From the NCBI GenBank assembly GCA_027307165.1, contig DAHUXM010000034.1, positions 372,001 to 436,000 of the forward strand: a DNA stretch of 64,000 bases, read 5' to 3'. Positions 16,181 through 25,998 of this stretch are shown piece after piece (position 1 is the stretch's first letter; each line of letters begins with the position of its first letter). Origin of the DNA: Gemmatimonadota bacterium. Lineage in GTDB: Bacteria; Gemmatimonadota; Gemmatimonadetes; Gemmatimonadales; Gemmatimonadaceae. Made by a program: the position numbers and the translations under genes. The notes beneath the pieces are model-generated. The model was not told the DNA's origin. It saw only the letters and a program-made list of their open reading frames with translations, and did no database searches.

Positions 16181-17946
16181 CTCTTCTTCGCCAGCTAGGC
16201 GCCTTTTTTCCGGGCCGGGATCGGGTACGTCTGATCTTCGTCCTGGGGTTAAACGTGCTTGGCGCGCTCGGCGAGACCGTGGGCGTAGCGCTGATCCCCG
16301 CGTATGTCGCGCTGCTGAACGCTCCAGCATCGGCGCGAAAATTTCTTGCGGGTCATCACGGCCGGTGGTTCGTGCATGGAACAGACTCCGAGATGCTGGT
16401 ACGTGCCACCGTCACGCTGGCGCTCTTCTTCGTACTAAAGAATGGCTACCTGCTCGCGATGACGTATGTGCAGCGCCGGTTCATTGCAGGTCGCCAGGTA
16501 ACCTTATCAACGCGGCTGTTACGGACATATCTGTTCAGCCCATATACGTTCCACCTGACGCGAAACACAGCCGAGCTTTTGCGCAATATCAACTCGGAGG
16601 TGAATCAGGTCTTTAGCGGCGTGCTGCTGCCGCTCATCGCTCTGATGTCTGAACTGCTGATTCTGATCCTGGTTGGTGTTCTTCTGTTCTCGGTAGATCC
16701 GTTGTCCTCAGGTGTCGCGTTGGCGCTTATCGCTGGTGCAACGGCCGCATACTATGGCACCATCAGGCGCAAGATAAGCAGGCTCGGGCGACATCAACAG
16801 ACGAGCGGGGCAGAGCTCATCAAGTGGGTGAACCAGGGGCTTGGCGGGATCAAGGAAACCAAGGTTCTTGGACGTGAGGCGTTCTTTCTCGATGCCTATG
16901 GCCGCAACGTGACGGAGTGGGTGCGTGCCGGAACGATGTTGCAGATGCTCAATGAATTTCCCCGCTACCTGATCGAAACGATTGCGATGTGCGGGATGGC
17001 GGTAGCTGTAGTGGTCATGGTTGCCGCGGGCCGCGACATACAGAGCATCCTGCCCAGGATGTCGCTGTTCGCGGTTGCGGCGTTACGCTTGATGCCGTCG
17101 ATGAACCGAATGGTTGGCGCTGCAACGTACCTGCGGTACCATCGCCACGCCGTGGATGTTGTTTACCACGACGTCACCGATGCCCATGCCGATGAGCGGG
17201 CATCCGCCGGCGGCGATGTGGTTCTGAGGAGTGAAATCGCGCTACGCGACGTAACGTACCAGTATCCGGGCGCGGACGCTCCCAGCGTGCGGAATATTTC
17301 GCTGGTCATTCCGCGAGGTGCGTCGGTGGGATTCGTTGGCGCATCCGGTGCAGGGAAGACTACGATCATCGACGTCCTGCTTGGATTGCTAAAACCGACT
17401 GCTGGCGCCGTGTTAGTCGATGGAATCGATATCGAGACGGGCGTACGGGACTGGCAGCGAAGGATCGGTTACATTCCGCAAAGTATCTACCTCTCTGACG
17501 ATTCCTTGCGTCGTAACATCGCGTTCGGACTCGCGGATTCGGAGATCGATGATGCAGCGGTATGGCGAGCGATTGCGCAGGCCCAGCTTGACATGCTCGT
17601 CCGCTCGCTCCCGCTGGGCCTGGATACGTTCGTCGGAGAGCGCGGGGTTCGCATATCCGGCGGCCAGCGGCAACGTGTGGGAATCGCCCGCGCATTGTAT
17701 CACAATCCAGAAGTTCTCGTGATGGATGAGGCCACAGCGGCACTGGATCATCGAACCGAGAAGGAAATCACCGACGTCATTCACGAACTTCGGGGTAGTA
17801 AGACGATGATCATGATTGCGCATCGGCTTAGCACCGTACGGCGCTGTGACACGCTATTCGTGATGGCCGACGGTCGGCTCGTCGATCAGGGCGGGTACGA
17901 TGCGCTTGTCAAAGCGAGCCCAACTTTCCAGGGAATGGTTGGTTAG
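16174..17946 (+). CDS. ABC-type lipid-linked glycan flippase (MsbA/PglK-like half transporter)
   Basis: The 590-residue half transporter has membrane helices over about residues 20-330 and an ATPase domain from about 350. Walker A GASGAGKTT lies near 388-396, the signature SGGQRQRVG near 495 and Walker B VLVMDEATA near 515, with the H-loop in MIAHRLSTVRR. Half transporters of this type flip lipid-linked oligosaccharides (PglK) or lipid A (MsbA). Placement between two putative glycan transferases favours glycan export. A Wzx-type flippase occurs elsewhere in the window, so two flipping routes may coexist. The gene abuts the next one with no gap. Confidence 0.88.
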   Translation: MLTLLRQLGAFFPGRDRVRLIFVLGLNVLGALGETVGVALIPAYVALLNAPASARKFLAGHHGRWFVHGTDSEMLVRATVTLALFFVLKNGYLLAMTYVQRRFIAGRQVTLSTRLLRTYLFSPYTFHLTRNTAELLRNINSEVNQVFSGVLLPLIALMSELLILILVGVLLFSVDPLSSGVALALIAGATAAYYGTIRRKISRLGRHQQTSGAELIKWVNQGLGGIKETKVLGREAFFLDAYGRNVTEWVRAGTMLQMLNEFPRYLIETIAMCGMAVAVVVMVAAGRDIQSILPRMSLFAVAALRLMPSMNRMVGAATYLRYHRHAVDVVYHDVTDAHADERASAGGDVVLRSEIALRDVTYQYPGADAPSVRNISLVIPRGASVGFVGASGAGKTTIIDVLLGLLKPTAGAVLVDGIDIETGVRDWQRRIGYIPQSIYLSDDSLRRNIAFGLADSEIDDAAVWRAIAQAQLDMLVRSLPLGLDTFVGERGVRISGGQRQRVGIARALYHNPEVLVMDEATAALDHRTEKEITDVIHELRGSKTMIMIAHRLSTVRRCDTLFVMADGRLVDQGGYDALVKASPTFQGMVG

Positions 17947-19470
17947 ATGGCTCGGAAGCGTTTGTTGGTTTATTCGCCGTTGGCGATCTGGCAGCCGCCG
18001 ATCTATGAAACGCAGTTGGAGATCGTGCAGGACTATGTCGATGAAGGGTACGATGCGACTATACTAACGTGTCACGCGCATTTGCCTACGTGTGAAGCAA
18101 ACCCACGTCACTTGTGGTCAGTGTGCACACTATGCCGCTCGCGCGCCAAGTCCGGATTCGAGTGGCTTCGCGGCCAATTTAGTGTTGCAGATTTCTTCGA
18201 TGTGACACCGGGCCAGCAAAAGCGCATCGACACTATCGTGCGGACTCCTTTTCGGACGCTAGAGGAACTCCGGTCCCTCTCGGTAGACGGTTCGGATATT
18301 GGAATGGCCGTTCTAAGTAGCGTTGTCAGTGCGCTTAGGGATCCCAACCCGGACCTTGACGCGAATCGTGCGGGAATCGTAGAGGGAATTCGAGCGGCTG
18401 CCGTGGTCCATTTCTCAATCTTGAATCATATTGCCCGTCTCCGCCCGGACGTACTGCTTTTGTTTAACGGCCGCGTTGCGAGCCTGAGGCCAGCCATGCG
18501 GGCCGGACAGGCGTCTGGAGTAAGGACAGTTGTGTATGAGGTAGGGGGGTCGCCCGATCGTTACTTCACAACAACCAATACCTATCCCCACGACTTGGCG
18601 ACGCTGAAGCACGTCTTCAACGCCGCGTTCGACGAAGCAACGGAATCTCCGGAGGAGAAGGCGCAGATTGCAGATTCATGGTATAAGGCACGGATTGCCA
18701 GTCGGCCGGCCGATGGAATGTCGTTCACCGAAAAGCAGGAAGCTGGTCGCATTCCAGAGCGGCTTCAAAGCGATGGCCTGCGCGTCGGCATATTCATCTC
18801 GTCCGAGGACGAATTTGTTGCGATCGACGGATGGAAACCCCCGCTCTACGTCAATCAGGCCGACGGAATTCGTCAACTCCTCGCGGCCTTCGCCGATTGT
18901 ACCGGTGTGCAATTTGTGTTGCGTGTACATCCAAACTTGACAGGGCTAGACAATGCGCAGACGCGGGAGCTGGCCGTGATTGCGCAGGATTATCCGGATC
19001 TGTATGTAATCGAGGCTTCCTCACCGGTTCACACGTATTCGTTGATTGAGGCCGTGGATATTGTTGTAACCTTTGGCTCGACGGTCGCAATTGAAGCCGT
19101 CTACCTTGGGAAGCCATCAATAATGCTTGGGCGACATATCTTTGAAGACATGGGCGGTGTGATTCGCCCACCAACCCATGACGAATTGGTCGCAATAATC
19201 CGCGACGCTATTAGCGGCAAACCTGTGGATGTGCAAGCGGATGCTAAGCAGGCGGCTATCCGATTCGGCTTTGCGCAATCCCGAGTTGGCGTGCCATACA
19301 GGTACGTCGTCCGCGACGGCGCTGATCGGGCAGTATTGATCAGGGACGGCCATAGCCATCGATTGCGGTACAGCCTCACTGCCAGGCTTGTCACCGCGCC
19401 GGCTCGCGCCATTCGGAGGCTGACGAACTCGGTCGCGCCGAAGCACTTCACGCGGTCATCGAACATATGA
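17947..19470 (+). CDS. Putative capsule-type glycan transferase with an N-terminal cysteine cluster
   Basis: The 507-residue protein starts at the base after the ABC transporter stop. No membrane helix is evident. The C-terminal half has a capsule-synthesis/GT-B look: FVLRVHPNLTG, then VVTFGSTVAIEAVYLGKPSIML, a donor-binding-like block also seen in the transferase upstream of the ABC gene. The N-terminal region contains four cysteines, C42, C49, C60 and C63, spaced as C-x6-C-x10-C-x2-C, which could bind a metal or iron-sulfur centre. The exact reaction is unknown. It overlaps the acetyltransferase gene by 4 bases. Confidence 0.62.
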   Translation: MARKRLLVYSPLAIWQPPIYETQLEIVQDYVDEGYDATILTCHAHLPTCEANPRHLWSVCTLCRSRAKSGFEWLRGQFSVADFFDVTPGQQKRIDTIVRTPFRTLEELRSLSVDGSDIGMAVLSSVVSALRDPNPDLDANRAGIVEGIRAAAVVHFSILNHIARLRPDVLLLFNGRVASLRPAMRAGQASGVRTVVYEVGGSPDRYFTTTNTYPHDLATLKHVFNAAFDEATESPEEKAQIADSWYKARIASRPADGMSFTEKQEAGRIPERLQSDGLRVGIFISSEDEFVAIDGWKPPLYVNQADGIRQLLAAFADCTGVQFVLRVHPNLTGLDNAQTRELAVIAQDYPDLYVIEASSPVHTYSLIEAVDIVVTFGSTVAIEAVYLGKPSIMLGRHIFEDMGGVIRPPTHDELVAIIRDAISGKPVDVQADAKQAAIRFGFAQSRVGVPYRYVVRDGADRAVLIRDGHSHRLRYSLTARLVTAPARAIRRLTNSVAPKHFTRSSNI

Positions 19471-20093
19471 TGATGGACTCGCTTAGGCGTCTGCTGTACG
19501 ATCCACGAAGGGTCGCACGATCGGATCCTAGGATTACAATTGATTCTAAGTCGATATTGCTCAAATCGACGCGTTTCGATTTTCAAGCCGCCGGCGGCTC
19601 GGTTCACGTCGGCCCTGATTCGATTGTTGGTGGAATATTCACCTTCGAGTCCGACGCTGGGGAGATTCGTGTCGGAGCTAGGAGCTATATCGGCGGCGGG
19701 ACACAAGTCATTGCGCGCTCGAGAGTTACGATTGGCGATGACGTGATGATCGCATGGGGATGTTATCTATACGATCACAACGGACACTCGCTTGATTTCC
19801 GCCATCGGATCGCCGACATGGCCGCTCAAGTAAAGGCGCATCGTGCTGGGCTTCCGTTGATTGCCGGCAAAGACTGGACAACGGTGGACGCCTCCCCTAT
19901 CACCGTGTGCAATAAGGTCTGGATCGGGTTCGAAGCTACGGTATTGAAAGGAGTGACCGTTGGCGAGGGAGCAGTGATAGCCGCGCGATCAGTCGTTACC
20001 AAGGACGTTGCGCCATGGACGGTCGTTGCCGGTAACCCTGCAACAATTGTCAAGTCAATTGAGCCAGCGGACCGGCCGCGTACGACCGATTAA
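19467..20093 (+). CDS. Hexapeptide-repeat O-acetyltransferase
   Basis: Left-handed beta-helix acyltransferase of 208 residues, predicted to acetylate a sugar from acetyl-CoA. Hexapeptide repeats run from about residue 55 to 190, for example GARSYIGGG and VTIGDDVMIAWGCYLYDHNGHS, the latter carrying the His of the xenobiotic/WcaF acetyltransferases. It ends in KVWIGFEATVLKGVTVGEGAVIAARSVV... and the closing VVAGNPATIVK typical of WcaF/maltose acetyltransferase relatives. The start is one of two consecutive ATGs at 19467 and 19470, the first overlapping the upstream stop. The stop overlaps the next ATG (TAATG). Confidence 0.88.
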   Translation: MMMDSLRRLLYDPRRVARSDPRITIDSKSILLKSTRFDFQAAGGSVHVGPDSIVGGIFTFESDAGEIRVGARSYIGGGTQVIARSRVTIGDDVMIAWGCYLYDHNGHSLDFRHRIADMAAQVKAHRAGLPLIAGKDWTTVDASPITVCNKVWIGFEATVLKGVTVGEGAVIAARSVVTKDVAPWTVVAGNPATIVKSIEPADRPRTTD

Positions 20094-21190
20094 TGACGCA
20101 GCTCGTGTACGATCACCAGATTTTCTCACGTCAGCGTGTCGGTGGCGTGTCGCGCTACTTCGTGGAGCTGGCCGCGGGCGTAGCGGCAAACTCGGAGTTC
20201 GCAACATCAGTAGTCGCTCCGCTGCACATGAATGTTCTCCTGGCCGCGCGCCGAGACGTGCCCCTGGTGGGCACATACTTGCCACACATACGCGGTACCG
20301 GTGCCCTGCGATTTGCTGTGAATGCGCGGGTTAGCCACCACCATCTCCGACGCATGAGGCCGGATATTGTTCACGAAACGTATTTCTCCGACATGTCAGG
20401 AACACCATGCTCGCCGATGGTAATAACGGTGTTTGACATGATCCACGAGTTGTTTCCGCAGTTCTTTCGGCCTGACGATTCCACGGCGCGGCGTAAGCGC
20501 GCAGCGGTGCAAAGAGCGTCGCACGTGATTTGCATTTCGGAATCTACGCGACAAGATCTCCTAACCTGCATCGACGTCGACCCGGAGCGCGTTTCCGTTA
20601 TTCCTCTCGCGGCGAACGATAGTTTTGGGACCGCCAGTCTTGATCCACGATCGGTACCCATGCCATACGTTCTTTATGTCGGCGAGCGAGAAGGGTACAA
20701 GAACTTCAAGATGGCGTTGACGGCCTTTCTCAAGAGCGGGCTTCCCTCGAAGGGCGTGGCATTCGTGTGCTTCGGCGGAGGAGCTTGGTCCGCGAGCGAC
20801 GCACAGCGTGCTTCCGAGCTTGGGATGCCACCGTCGTTGCTGATCCACCGGCATGGTAACGATCGGGCGTTAGCGGAACTGTATCAGAACGCCGAGGCTT
20901 TTTTGTACCCCTCGCTGTACGAAGGATTTGGCATTCCACCGTTGGAAGCCATGAATTGCGGCTGTCCTGTTATATGCTCCCGTACGAGTTCTCTTCCGGA
21001 AGTCGTTGCAGACGCGGCAGAACTTTTCGATCCGGCCGATGTTGACGACATCGCGCGCGCGCTTCGGGCGGTAGTTGGAGACTCTGATCGTTCGCGGGAC
21101 CTCCGCTACCTGGGTGCGCGCCGTGCATCGGAATTTTCGTGGTTGCAATGCGCACTTCGCACGACGGAAATTTATCGGCGCATGCTGTGA
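20093..21190 (+). CDS. Glycosyltransferase family 4
   Basis: A retaining GT-B glycosyltransferase of 365 residues that would add one sugar to the growing lipid-linked unit at the cytoplasmic face of the membrane. An N-terminal segment [20 protein letters not shown] carries the glycine-rich acceptor loop. The GT4 donor site is seen as [11 protein letters not shown] and the E-x7-E motif [19 protein letters not shown]. It starts one base inside the preceding stop and its end overlaps the next GTG. Sugar specificity cannot be read from sequence. Confidence 0.92.
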   Translation: MTQLVYDHQIFSRQRVGGVSRYFVELAAGVAANSEFATSVVAPLHMNVLLAARRDVPLVGTYLPHIRGTGALRFAVNARVSHHHLRRMRPDIVHETYFSDMSGTPCSPMVITVFDMIHELFPQFFRPDDSTARRKRAAVQRASHVICISESTRQDLLTCIDVDPERVSVIPLAANDSFGTASLDPRSVPMPYVLYVGEREGYKNFKMALTAFLKSGLPSKGVAFVCFGGGAWSASDAQRASELGMPPSLLIHRHGNDRALAELYQNAEAFLYPSLYEGFGIPPLEAMNCGCPVICSRTSSLPEVVADAAELFDPADVDDIARALRAVVGDSDRSRDLRYLGARRASEFSWLQCALRTTEIYRRML

Positions 21191-22470
21191 GCATTACGCC
21201 TGACGCGCCTACGACAGGTAGCTGCGCGCCTTCGCGTGGCACGGGGCGGATAGCGTGTGCGTTTGTAGGAATCTTGGATGATGAAGGCCAAAACGAGGAG
21301 AACGCCGCATACAGTCCCGCCGGTGCGCAATTTCAGGAGTCTCTGCTGGAGGCCTTGGCGGCGACGTCACTGAATGTGACGCGTGTGTACGCACTGCGAC
21401 CCGTCCAGTCCTATCCGAGATGTCGGACGCTGCTATTCGGCGCAAGGGAGACGCTTTGCAAGACGATCCCGACGAGTCTGCTGCCGTTCATTAATTATGG
21501 CCCCTTAAAGACTCTCACGAGCGGATTTGCGTTATTCCCTAGACTTCTCGCGTGGGCGTGGAGAGAGAGACATCGGCCTCGCGTCGTGTTGCTTTACAAC
21601 CTGTATAGCCCCCCTGGGATCGTCAGTATTGTTGCTGGCCGACTGACACGAACGCCCGTGGTTGCAATCGTCGCCGATATTCAGGTCCCGGGGCAGGGAC
21701 TGCTACCCAGGACAATTCTGCGACTTCTGGACTTTCAACTTCAAATTCGTACGCTGCCGCTATTTGACGGGCTTGTGGTCCTCACGAAAGCAGTGGTGGA
21801 GGATTTTGCCGCGGCGGTTCCATTTATCGAACTGGACGGTGCCGTACCTGAATCCTTGATGGACCCGTTGCAGCTGATCGACCGCGAGACCGGTGCTGAT
21901 TCGCGCTGCATTATTATGTATGCGGGTGGCCTGTCGGAGTTAAAGGGCGTGCCATTGCTCCTGTCGGCGTTTGCCATGCTTGATGGCGAGGAGTTCGAGC
22001 TTTGGGTCACCGGCCGGGGCCCTTTGGAAGCGCTTGTTCGCCAGGCTGCCGATCACGACGCCAGGATCACATATTGGGGCTTCCCGGCGCAGGAGAAGCT
22101 CCACGAGCTATATGCGCGGGCCGATGTCCTGGTCAACCCGCATTCGGCATCGACCGAGTCTGCGCGCTATCTTTTTCCATCTAAGCTGATAGAGTATCTG
22201 GCAACCGGTGTTCCAGTGGTATCCACGTGCAGTACGCCTGCGGTGCGAGCGTGCTATGGCGAGGTCGCTGTTGTGTCGGGCGATGGCACCCCAGCGAGTT
22301 TGGCGGAGGGGTTGCGAAGGGTAGCGAGCATGTCGAGGGCCGAACGACGCGCCATTGGACGACGTGGCAGGTCGTTTGTACTGAGAGAGAAGAGCTGGCG
22401 CGGACAAGTCGATCGCGTGTCTGCTTTCGTCGGCGCACTAGTTGAGGACCGAGGGACATCAACGAAGTGA
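21187..22470 (+). CDS. Glycosyltransferase family 4
   Basis: I start at GTG 21187 because it makes the 4-base GTGA overlap used throughout this operon; the longer frame to 21139 lies inside the previous gene. The 427-residue protein has a GT4 C-terminal half: IIMYAGGLSELKGVPLLL, then LVNPHSASTESARYLFPSKLIEYLATGVPVV, in which the usual second glutamate of E-x7-E sits in KLIEYLATG. A hydrophobic stretch near the middle (RVVLLYNLYSPPGIVSIVAG) may associate with the membrane. It likely adds one sugar to the repeat unit. Confidence 0.87.
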   Translation: MSITPDAPTTGSCAPSRGTGRIACAFVGILDDEGQNEENAAYSPAGAQFQESLLEALAATSLNVTRVYALRPVQSYPRCRTLLFGARETLCKTIPTSLLPFINYGPLKTLTSGFALFPRLLAWAWRERHRPRVVLLYNLYSPPGIVSIVAGRLTRTPVVAIVADIQVPGQGLLPRTILRLLDFQLQIRTLPLFDGLVVLTKAVVEDFAAAVPFIELDGAVPESLMDPLQLIDRETGADSRCIIMYAGGLSELKGVPLLLSAFAMLDGEEFELWVTGRGPLEALVRQAADHDARITYWGFPAQEKLHELYARADVLVNPHSASTESARYLFPSKLIEYLATGVPVVSTCSTPAVRACYGEVAVVSGDGTPASLAEGLRRVASMSRAERRAIGRRGRSFVLREKSWRGQVDRVSAFVGALVEDRGTSTK

Positions 22471-23714
22471 CAATTGACATTCGGGCGCTCGCCAGAAAAC
22501 TGATAATCCTTGCGCTTGTGCTTACACCGTTCGTAAGCATTGGTGACGTGCTTGCTCTCTTCGGGGGCTCAATCCGTTCGCAGGTGATTGCTTCGACGCC
22601 CGTTTACCTGAAGCTCGTAAAGGACGTGCTGATGGTCGCGCTCGTCGCTTTGGGTATCGCGAGGTTGGCGCGGTCCGGCCGCACGAACGTTCTCGCGACT
22701 CCTTTCTTGATTCTGTTGCTGTATACGCTTATCGCCGCTTCACTCGCTTCCGATAGCCCGACCCTCGCATTGGCCGGGCTGCGATGGATTCTGCCTGTGT
22801 TCGTCGCATTCTTTCTCTACGAATTCGTAGACGATCTCCTTATGCAGCGGATTGCACGCACACTAGCAGCGCTCCTGTTCGTCCATTTTGGGTTGCAGGT
22901 TGTTGAACTGTTCTACATGAGTCACTGGTATGGCGCAAACGTTCTCGGTCTCGCCGCACGCGTACCAGGGTTCTTCCTTATCCCAAGTACCGCTGGTTTC
23001 TTTGCCGTTGTTACTCTTTATTTCGTGCACTTCTACGGCACAAGCTTACGTCAGCGCTGGGCCATCTACTGCGTGGCACCGGTTAGCGTTTTCCTCACCC
23101 AATCTGGCACCGGCCTGATCGCTACTGCGGCTGTCGCGGCCCTGATTGCGCTCGGCATTCGCCGAGTCTGGCTCATTATCCCGTTGGGAGGGCTCGCTGC
23201 GGGCGTGATCGTTCCGTTACTCCCGGTTATTACCGGACGGCAAGCAGACTACGTTACGGTTTCGGGCGGTACTCGTGTGCAGATATTTGCAGACCTGTTT
23301 CGCCATATCGAGCTAGTACCGACCGCGTTCGGATACGTCACGAATACCGCAGTATCGCTATTTGCCAACGGTGGAGCGAGCCTTCGTTCTGACGTAATAC
23401 CGACGATTGTCGATTCCACCTACGCAAGCATAGTAGGAAATCTGGGCATTGGGGGTACTGTCTTTTTCGCAATCTTTTGTGCAACCTGGGCTATAGTAGT
23501 GGTGTGTAGTCGTCGCCTGGACCTCTACGTTGCGACCGCGATATTCAGCTTGTATGGGTTCACGACAATAATCTTCGAGGCGTATCCGATGAACGTGCTT
23601 TTGTCCGTTTGCGCCGCATACTTCTTGAGGGCGACGTACGTGCCATTCTGGTCGGGAAGACAGAATGCTGCGTTATCCCTCCCATCTCGTATCAGCTCTC
23701 GCATACCCGTCTGA
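22467..23714 (+). CDS. O-antigen/exopolysaccharide polymerase (Wzy-like)
   Basis: Very hydrophobic 415-residue membrane protein with about ten predicted helices and a longer external loop after the middle, as in Wzy polymerases, which join lipid-linked repeat units on the outer face of the inner membrane. Starts at GTG 22467 by GTGA overlap. It sits between glycosyltransferases and a chain-length regulator, the usual setting for Wzy. Wzy proteins share little sequence, so the call relies on topology and context; a ligase of the WaaL type is the alternative. Confidence 0.78.
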   Translation: MTIDIRALARKLIILALVLTPFVSIGDVLALFGGSIRSQVIASTPVYLKLVKDVLMVALVALGIARLARSGRTNVLATPFLILLLYTLIAASLASDSPTLALAGLRWILPVFVAFFLYEFVDDLLMQRIARTLAALLFVHFGLQVVELFYMSHWYGANVLGLAARVPGFFLIPSTAGFFAVVTLYFVHFYGTSLRQRWAIYCVAPVSVFLTQSGTGLIATAAVAALIALGIRRVWLIIPLGGLAAGVIVPLLPVITGRQADYVTVSGGTRVQIFADLFRHIELVPTAFGYVTNTAVSLFANGGASLRSDVIPTIVDSTYASIVGNLGIGGTVFFAIFCATWAIVVVCSRRLDLYVATAIFSLYGFTTIIFEAYPMNVLLSVCAAYFLRATYVPFWSGRQNAALSLPSRISSRIPV

Positions 23715-24784
23715 TGAATCTCACTGAGCCACCGGTGTTCGTTGAAGGCCCTGATCAGATATCCGTGGCGGCGCTCGGCCAAGGCATTTGGCGCAGCCGA
23801 GCGTTAATCACGGTCACAATGCTGATTGTTGGTGCTGCCGGACTTACGCATGCGGTTTTTCGCCGGACCACCTACACGGCGACGGCGTGGTTCAGACCCC
23901 AGTCGCAGCCGTCTCAAACCCAGTCGATTGCGGGCCTCGCCTCGCAATTCGGACTGGTGCTGCCGCTGGGTGGCTCCGGAATGACTCCGCAGGCGTACGC
24001 CGACCTTGCGACGGCCAGGGAGGTGTTACGACCCGTGTCACTTTCTTCCTATACTTATCAGGACGGTGGAAGAACCGTGAGCGGTAGGCTGGTCGATCTT
24101 TACAGCTCTGGCCCTGCGCCTCTCGAACAGCGTGTCGACGGAACGGTCGGCCTGCTCACGAGGCAGGTAAACACGACGGTGTCCAAGACTGGAGCTATCG
24201 CGCTTCGGGTCACCACGGCACATCCGGAGCTCTCAAAGGAACTCGCAGCGAGCATAATTGATCAAATCGACAGCTTGAATCTCCGTACACAACAGGGTCG
24301 TGCGACACCTGAGCGTGTATTTATCGAGCAACGCCTCACGGTAGCTCAAGGCGAGCTACGCCAGGCTGAGGACCGTCTCACCGCCTTTCTCGAGGCAAAT
24401 CGTCAAATTGCAACGCCGCAGCTGCAGTTGGATCGGGATCGCCTCAGCCGAGATGTTGCAATGCGACAACAGCTTTACACTTCGCTCGTCGAGGCATATC
24501 AACGAGCTCGGATAGACGAAGTACGCGATATGCCGGCGATCACTGTTCTTGAGGACGCGGAACTTCCCTACGCGCCCGACTCGCGACGGATTGGATCGAC
24601 GACCGCGCTCGCACTTGCACTGGGTCTGGTACTGGGTCTCTTTCTGGCGTTCATCCGCGACACTTGGCGCCGTTTACGCAGAGTTGCGGACGCGGAGTCG
24701 GTAACGAACGAATCTGGCGCTGATAGTGTTTCACAGCAGCGTATTTCGCTTAGACCTGGTTCGAGACCTGCGGAGACGCTGTAG
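23714..24784 (+). CDS. Chain-length determinant (Wzz/PCP family), no kinase domain
   Basis: I start at ATG 23714 (MNLTEPPVFVEGP), which overlaps the polymerase stop as TGATG. The 356-residue polysaccharide co-polymerase has one helix at about 29-47 and a second at about 293-314, with a coiled-coil-rich periplasmic part between (around residues 180-260). The proline-containing PYAPDSRR just before the second helix fits the PCP pattern. There is no Walker A tyrosine-kinase domain after the second helix, only about 42 polar residues. It would set the polymer length for the adjacent polymerase. Confidence 0.88.
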   Translation: MNLTEPPVFVEGPDQISVAALGQGIWRSRALITVTMLIVGAAGLTHAVFRRTTYTATAWFRPQSQPSQTQSIAGLASQFGLVLPLGGSGMTPQAYADLATAREVLRPVSLSSYTYQDGGRTVSGRLVDLYSSGPAPLEQRVDGTVGLLTRQVNTTVSKTGAIALRVTTAHPELSKELAASIIDQIDSLNLRTQQGRATPERVFIEQRLTVAQGELRQAEDRLTAFLEANRQIATPQLQLDRDRLSRDVAMRQQLYTSLVEAYQRARIDEVRDMPAITVLEDAELPYAPDSRRIGSTTALALALGLVLGLFLAFIRDTWRRLRRVADAESVTNESGADSVSQQRISLRPGSRPAETL

Positions 24785-24789
24785 ACCGA

Positions 24790-25980
24790 GTGCCCCACAC
24801 ACGATTACATGTCGTTCACGTCTGTAGACGCTTCTCTGGATCGAGCGGCGGCACGACCACGTCGGTCCGTCAGTTCCAGTCGGCGTTGGGGGGCCAGATC
24901 GTGGCGTTTCAAGACGCGGCCGACGAGGTCGGCAACCCAAACGTGGTATCCGTCCGGTGCAATCCAGGCTGGCTAGGACGAACGTACGGGTGGGCGGATC
25001 ATCGCGCGTTGGCAAGCGCCCGGTGCGTGCTGGACGGAGCTGATCTTGTCGTCTGCCACATGCTACTTCAGTACCATGCACAGTGGGCAGCGACACATGC
25101 ACGGGAACTCGGAATACCGTATTGGATTGTCCCGCACGGCACTCTGGACCCATATGTGTTTTCGTATCGCGCCATGCGAAAGCGCTGGTGGATGAAGTTG
25201 GTTGGCGAACGGCTCGTGCACGAGTCAGCGCGAGTTCTCTTTGCCACGCGGCGTGAAAGTGCCAAGGCTGAATCGGTCGTGGGGCGCCTGCAGAATACAT
25301 CCACACTCCCGTGGCCCGTGGAAAGTATCCCCCTAGCCGACAAGGCTGAACGACGCGCAGCGATCCGCCGAACGCTGGGCATTCCAGAATCGGAACGTGT
25401 ACTGCTGTATGTCGGCAGATTGCAGCGCATGAAGCGATTGATCGAAACGGTCAACGCTGTTGGTAGTGCGCCGCATCACGGTGTATCCCTTATCGTGGTC
25501 GGCCCGGATGGCGATTTGAAGCGATCAGAGATGGAGGAGTTCTGCCAAGCTAGTGGTTGGTCAAATATCCATTTCACGGGTCCGATATACGGGAACGAGC
25601 TGTTCGACTTCTACAAAGCCGCAGATGGTTTTATATCGCTCTCCATGAAAGAGAATTTTGGTCACAGTGTGGCCGAAGCGCTTGCAGCGGGCCTACCAAT
25701 CATCCTCTCACCAAGTATAGATCTCGTTCCAGAGATTACGGATGTCAACTGCGGCTGGATGCTCCCATCAACGAGCGAAGAGACTGTTGCGGATGCGATA
25801 CACGACTTCTGGATCGCGTCAGCAGAGTTACTTGCGGAATTGGGCGCTCGCGGTCGACATTGGGTTCGCACGGTACTTTCTCCGGCGGCATTTGAAGAAC
25901 ACCTACGCCGGCTCGCGTGTAGCGACGTGAGTCGTTACAGAGGAGATACGGAACACGTCGAGGATGGCGAGCCGGTGTGA
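24790..25980 (+). CDS. Glycosyltransferase family 4
   Basis: GT-B glycosyltransferase of 396 residues starting at GTG 24790, five bases after the Wzz-like gene. The acceptor side shows VCRRFSGSSGGTTTSVRQF and PHGTLDPYVF, and the donor side shows LLYVGRLQRMKRLIE, GPDGDLK and the E-x7-E block KENFGHSVAEALAAGLPI. The last gene of the + strand run; the next gene converges on it with an 18-base gap in which I see no terminator hairpin. Sugar specificity unknown. Confidence 0.9.
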   Translation: MPHTRLHVVHVCRRFSGSSGGTTTSVRQFQSALGGQIVAFQDAADEVGNPNVVSVRCNPGWLGRTYGWADHRALASARCVLDGADLVVCHMLLQYHAQWAATHARELGIPYWIVPHGTLDPYVFSYRAMRKRWWMKLVGERLVHESARVLFATRRESAKAESVVGRLQNTSTLPWPVESIPLADKAERRAAIRRTLGIPESERVLLYVGRLQRMKRLIETVNAVGSAPHHGVSLIVVGPDGDLKRSEMEEFCQASGWSNIHFTGPIYGNELFDFYKAADGFISLSMKENFGHSVAEALAAGLPIILSPSIDLVPEITDVNCGWMLPSTSEETVADAIHDFWIASAELLAELGARGRHWVRTVLSPAAFEEHLRRLACSDVSRYRGDTEHVEDGEPV

Positions 25981-25998
25981 TGCTGCACGTATCCACAC

